58,403 bases of DNA from Candidatus Sumerlaeota bacterium (GTDB lineage Bacteria > Sumerlaeota > Sumerlaeia > Sumerlaeales > Sumerlaeaceae): NCBI GenBank assembly GCA_012513815.1, contig JAAZBM010000003.1, positions 1 through 58,403 on the forward strand, read 5' to 3'. The notes below the pieces were generated by a model. It was given only the letters and a program-made list of their open reading frames with translations. It did not search any database and was not told where the DNA came from. Positions 56,144-58,403 of this stretch are shown piece after piece. The translations under genes and the position numbers were made by a program. Each line of letters begins with the position of its first letter. Within the stretch, counting starts at the first letter, position 1.

Positions 56144-56703
56144 TCCGCTTTTTTCTTTTTTTGCAACGTGCGATATTCATCTTCGAGAATACCCATGACG
56201 TGGAAATCACAGTATTCGCCGTTGTGCTTCATCGCCTCGCGCAATGTTCCTTCCTTTTTGAAACCTGCCTTTGTATAGGCGCTTATGCCGCGTGCGTTGC
56301 CGACCCACACATGCAATTGAATGCGATGCATATTGAGAATATCAAACGCGTAATGCAACATGAGTTTTGTCGTCTCGCTGCCAAAGCCCATGCCGCGTGA
56401 GGCTTCATCACAAATACAGATGCCGAAGATGGCCGCGCCACTGACGAGGTCAACGCGATGCAGCGCCGTTGTGCCGATGGCCCTGTCGTTGTCCTTGCGA
56501 ACGATGACAAACGGAATGTAGTCCGAACCGCCCTCGTAAAAGGATGCAATCTTTTTTGTTTGTGCCGTGATGCTGACCGGTGTGTGCGTGAAGTAGGAAT
56601 GCCGAACGACAGGGTCGTTGATGCATGCAGCGAAAGTCGGCGCGTCGTCAGGTTCCGCCGGACGCAGATAAATGGATTCACCAATGAGGAATGCTTTGTT
56701 CAT
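56140..56703 (-). CDS. GNAT family acetyltransferase (RimJ/RimL-like)
   Basis: 187 residues from the ATG at 56703, where the family starts (MNKAFLIGESIYLRPAEPDD); an open frame to 56769 is rejected. The acetyl-CoA binding motif A is seen as ICDEASRGMGFGSETTKLML, followed by LNMHRIQLHVWVGNARGISAYTKAGFKKEGTLREA. Acceptor unknown; relatives act on protein N-termini, polyamines or antibiotics. Its stop overlaps the stop of the adenosyltransferase gene by four bases. Confidence 0.93.
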   Translation of the reverse strand: MNKAFLIGESIYLRPAEPDDAPTFAACINDPVVRHSYFTHTPVSITAQTKKIASFYEGGSDYIPFVIVRKDNDRAIGTTALHRVDLVSGAAIFGICICDEASRGMGFGSETTKLMLHYAFDILNMHRIQLHVWVGNARGISAYTKAGFKKEGTLREAMKHNGEYCDFHVMGILEDEYRTLQKKKKAD

Positions 56704-56935
56704 GATAATTACTCGTTGAGCCTTTCGAAATCTTATCATTATACTACTTGTTTGACAGATAAAAAGCAAGAGAAAAACGGAATGATGGCATTGGGGTATA
56801 GAGTTTATTTCGTCACGTAAAAAAACAAAAAAAGATAAAAAACGTGAATGAATAGGTGAATTGGCACATATACTTAAGTAAGTTAAGAAGTGGATTCACT
56901 TCTAAACAAAAAAAAATCTGAGGAGATTTACTATT

Positions 56936-57061
56936 ATGAAGAAGCTCATCGCTATCGCCGTTTTGGTCGCTTTCAGTGGCGCCATGATCAGTGGTTGCTG
57001 CCCCAAGGCACAACCCAGCTACGTACCTTGCGCCCCTGTTAAGGCTGCTTGCTACAAATAG
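56936..57061 (+). CDS. Cys-rich mini-lipoprotein, copy 1
   Basis: 41 residues. A lipoprotein signal peptide (MKKLIAIAVLVAFSGAMISG) precedes the lipidated Cys21; MISG-C is an acceptable lipobox. The mature part has 21 residues with four Cys (CCPKAQPSYVPCAPVKAACY-K). GAGGAGA lies nine bases before the ATG. Three further copies follow within 1 kb. The size and basic, Cys-rich tail recall entericidin-like mini-lipoproteins, but no homology can be claimed by eye. A terminator follows. Confidence 0.85.
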   Translation: MKKLIAIAVLVAFSGAMISGCCPKAQPSYVPCAPVKAACYK

Positions 57062-57117
57062 TAGCTTGTAAACAGTATGCACCGTTTTGTGCATCTGTTG
57101 CATGAAGAAGTAACATT

Positions 57118-57151
57118 TCCCTGTCGGAGCAATTCGACAGGGATTTTTTTT
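57118..57151 (+). terminator. Terminator after mini-lipoprotein copy 1
   Basis: A nine-base stem (57118-57126 with 57135-57143) followed by eight T. Confidence 0.9.
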
Positions 57152-57250
57152 GAATAGTGTTTTTTATGGTATGTAAATTATCCTGTCATAACAAGGAAGA
57201 CACAAGTCCGACTTGTGAAGGACACAATCTATCATCGGAGAGTTTTCTAA

Positions 57251-57373
57251 ATGAAGAAACTTATCGCTATCGCCGTTTTGGTCGCCTTCAGTGGTGCCAT
57301 GATCAGTGGCTGCTGCCCCAAGGCACAACCCAGCTATGCACCCGCCCCTGTTAAGGCCGCTTGCTACAAATAA
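57251..57373 (+). CDS. Cys-rich mini-lipoprotein, copy 2
   Basis: 40 residues; the signal peptide and lipobox are identical to copy 1, and the mature part differs by a short change (SYAPAPVKAACYK, one Cys fewer). A GGAGAG site precedes the ATG. The leader (57190-57250) carries a seven-base hairpin around 57200. Its own terminator follows, so the copies are separate transcription units. Confidence 0.85.
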   Translation: MKKLIAIAVLVAFSGAMISGCCPKAQPSYAPAPVKAACYK

Positions 57374-57418
57374 GTCGTAATCCCTTCGGGGGGATGAAAC
57401 TTTAAATAGCAGAATATG

Positions 57419-57449
57419 CCCTGCCGAATTATTTCGGCAGGGATTTTTT
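57419..57449 (+). terminator. Terminator after mini-lipoprotein copy 2
   Basis: A perfect ten-base stem (57419-57428 with 57433-57442) followed by a T tract. Confidence 0.92.
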
Positions 57450-57569
57450 ATTGTTGCGTGACTCCGTTTACACATGTAGTACTGTGAGGGAATAGAGATG
57501 AGTGTCGGTGGTAATTATGAATCGTTTTTGTCGAAAGATAAAGACACATTTTACATTGGAGACTACAAC

Positions 57570-57692
57570 ATGAAGAAGCTTATCGCTATCGCCGTTTTGG
57601 TTGCTTTCAGTGGTGCCATGATCAGTGGCTGCTGCCCCAAGGCCCAAGCTAGCAATCCTTGCGCACCTGTTAAGGCTGCTTGCTACAAATAG
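57570..57692 (+). CDS. Cys-rich mini-lipoprotein, copy 3
   Basis: 40 residues; signal peptide identical in protein sequence to copies 1 and 2, mature part CCPKAQASNPCAPVKAACYK with four Cys. GGAG is nine bases before the ATG. A longer in-frame start at 57498 is open but does not give a lipoprotein leader and is rejected. Confidence 0.85.
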   Translation: MKKLIAIAVLVAFSGAMISGCCPKAQASNPCAPVKAACYK

Positions 57693-57727
57693 TGTCTGCC
57701 CGTGATGCGGGCTAGAACAAAAAAGAT

Positions 57728-57760
57728 AACCTCCGTCGGATTCCGATGGAGGTTTTTTTT
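57728..57760 (+). terminator. Terminator after mini-lipoprotein copy 3
   Basis: A 13-bp stem with one wobble (57728-57740 with 57742-57754, tight loop) followed by a run of T to 57760. Confidence 0.9.
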
Positions 57761-57837
57761 CTATTGAGGAAATAGAGGCGGGCTTTTGGCGTACAACATA
57801 GTAATAGATGATAGATTCAATTGAAGGAAAAACGCAG

Positions 57838-57969
57838 ATGAAAAAGATGATAACGCTTGCCGTTTTGGTTGCCTTTAGTGGTGCGATGCTCAGTGGTTGC
57901 TCTTGTTGCAAGACTGCCTACAGTGGCAATGCATATGTGAAGAATGCCTTTTGCGCGACATGCCGTTAA
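57838..57969 (+). CDS. Cys-rich mini-lipoprotein, copy 4 (diverged)
   Basis: 43 residues. The signal peptide is close to the other copies (KKMITLAVLVAFSGAMLSG) with lipobox MLSG-C; the mature part (CSCCKTAYSGNAYVKNAFCA-TCR) has five Cys and has diverged. GAAGGA precedes the ATG. No strong terminator follows before the next lipoprotein. Confidence 0.8.
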   Translation: MKKMITLAVLVAFSGAMLSGCSCCKTAYSGNAYVKNAFCATCR

Positions 57970-58073
57970 CGGCACATGTTGCGGATGCGGGGTTGATTTT
58001 TTGAGTCACTCGTGAATATTTGTCCTATACTAAAAAGTTAAGAAAGAAAGTTACTTTCGGAGGAATTGTAAGA

Positions 58074-58262
58074 ATGAGATTCGGTTTATTATTGATGCTG
58101 TTTTGTGCCGGTTCAATGTTAATGGTTGGATGCTCGGATTTGATGGAACGGATAAATCCTCCGTCCGGTCAAGCCGCTCCCATGGTGTCGACGCAGGCTC
58201 CGTCTGCGCAACAGGCAACAGCCAATGTTCCTCAGAAAATAATGATTCCGGAAGAGAATTGA
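58074..58262 (+). CDS. Small lipoprotein, unknown function
   Basis: 62 residues from the ATG at 58074, chosen because GGAGGA lies nine bases upstream; an in-frame start at 58020 is open but would bury the leader. Signal peptide MRFGLLLMLFCAGSMLMVG precedes lipidated Cys20 (SMLMVGC). The mature part is Pro/Gln/Ala-rich (NPPSGQAAP..QAPSAQQATAN) and unlike the four mini-lipoproteins, with no further Cys. Confidence 0.75.
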   Translation: MRFGLLLMLFCAGSMLMVGCSDLMERINPPSGQAAPMVSTQAPSAQQATANVPQKIMIPEEN

Positions 58263-58321
58263 TATTTATTTATCGATTGAAGGTTTTCTTTCTCAAAAAC
58301 TTCAAGGGATGATGCAGGTGT

Positions 58322-58403
58322 ATGGGAAAGCTTAAGATAGCAGCCGGTATTGATGCGGTCAAGGCACGAGCCTTCGCCCGGCGTCTGTCTTCTCGTTCTC
58401 CAA
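58322..58403 (+). CDS. Truncated 5' end of a gene at the window edge
   Basis: An ATG at 58322 opens a frame that runs off the window (MGKLKIAAGIDAVKARAFAR and on, basic). Too short to identify. The start is a guess; AGGG lies a little far upstream. Confidence 0.35.
   Translation, partial: MGKLKIAAGIDAVKARAFARRLSSRSP

Noticed and set aside
56850-56885. A sigma-54-like TGGCAC upstream of mini-lipoprotein copy 1
   Set aside because: The -12 element (GC ten bases after GG) is missing.

Overview
The window reads as a chromosomal segment of a Gram-negative bacterium. It opens with the 3' end of a 5S rRNA, carries housekeeping genes (purB, pta, tgt, infC-rpmI-rplT, pnp, trpB, apgM, panD) and many signal peptides, lipoproteins and an outer-membrane secretin. 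Three features recall the PVC superphylum (Verrucomicrobiota, Kiritimatiellota, Lentisphaerota), possibly an anaerobic gut lineage: a PilM-like protein followed by a Met/Gly/Pro-tailed membrane protein and a very large TPR-secretin, as in the Akkermansia pilus locus; prepilins with the FTLIELLIVVAIIAILAAIAVPNFLEAQTR-type leader (split here only for description); and a corrinoid-activator-like gene. The phylum is an inference, not a proof.

Layout: 1-120 is the end of an rRNA operon with its terminator. 0.2-7.6 kb holds a membrane-anchored exported protein, purB, pta, a GT-C type membrane glycosyltransferase, a MarR regulator and an exported metallo-beta-lactamase-fold protein. 7.9-14.4 kb is a pilus or type II secretion locus: a PilM/PilN fusion, a one-TM linker protein and a secretin. 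14.5-17.6 kb is tgt coupled to a FlaA1/WbpM-type sugar epimerase-dehydratase, followed by tRNA-Pro(GGG). 18.0-24.8 kb is a horizontally acquired-looking block: a decayed RhuM gene and a type I restriction-modification system (hsdM-hsdS-hsdR). 25.4-26.7 kb is the infC-rpmI-rplT operon, with an AUU start on infC and an attenuator-like hairpin in the leader. 26.9-29.2 kb has an exported triple-repeat helical protein and two prepilins. 29.3-31.7 kb is pnp. 32.1-39.2 kb has a patatin-like lipase, an RdgC-like protein, a membrane protein, a two-domain DUF2750-like protein, trpB and apgM.

39.3-45.7 kb is the least familiar part: a five-gene envelope operon built around an approximately 1,160-residue predicted lipoprotein made of repeated helical hairpins, together with a secreted or membrane Met/Gly/Pro-tailed protein, a tail-anchored protein, a 53-residue membrane protein and a small helical protein. 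46.0-48.8 kb has panD and a sodium:solute symporter with an unusual inserted domain. 48.8-52.5 kb is an acyl-CoA dehydrogenase paired with a 2Fe-2S/ASKHA activator of the RACo type. 52.5-56.7 kb has a SurA-like chaperone, an FHA-GAF histidine kinase whose stop overlaps the start of a cob(I)alamin adenosyltransferase gene, and a GNAT acetyltransferase. 56.9-58.3 kb ends the window with four tandem, near-identical, cysteine-rich mini-lipoprotein genes, at least three followed by their own terminator, then a fifth lipoprotein and a truncated gene.

Themes that connect the genes: building and quality control of the envelope (secretin locus, prepilins, SurA, lipoproteins, repeat proteins) and corrinoid chemistry (adenosyltransferase, RACo-like activator). 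No CRISPR array, IS element or complete prophage was seen.
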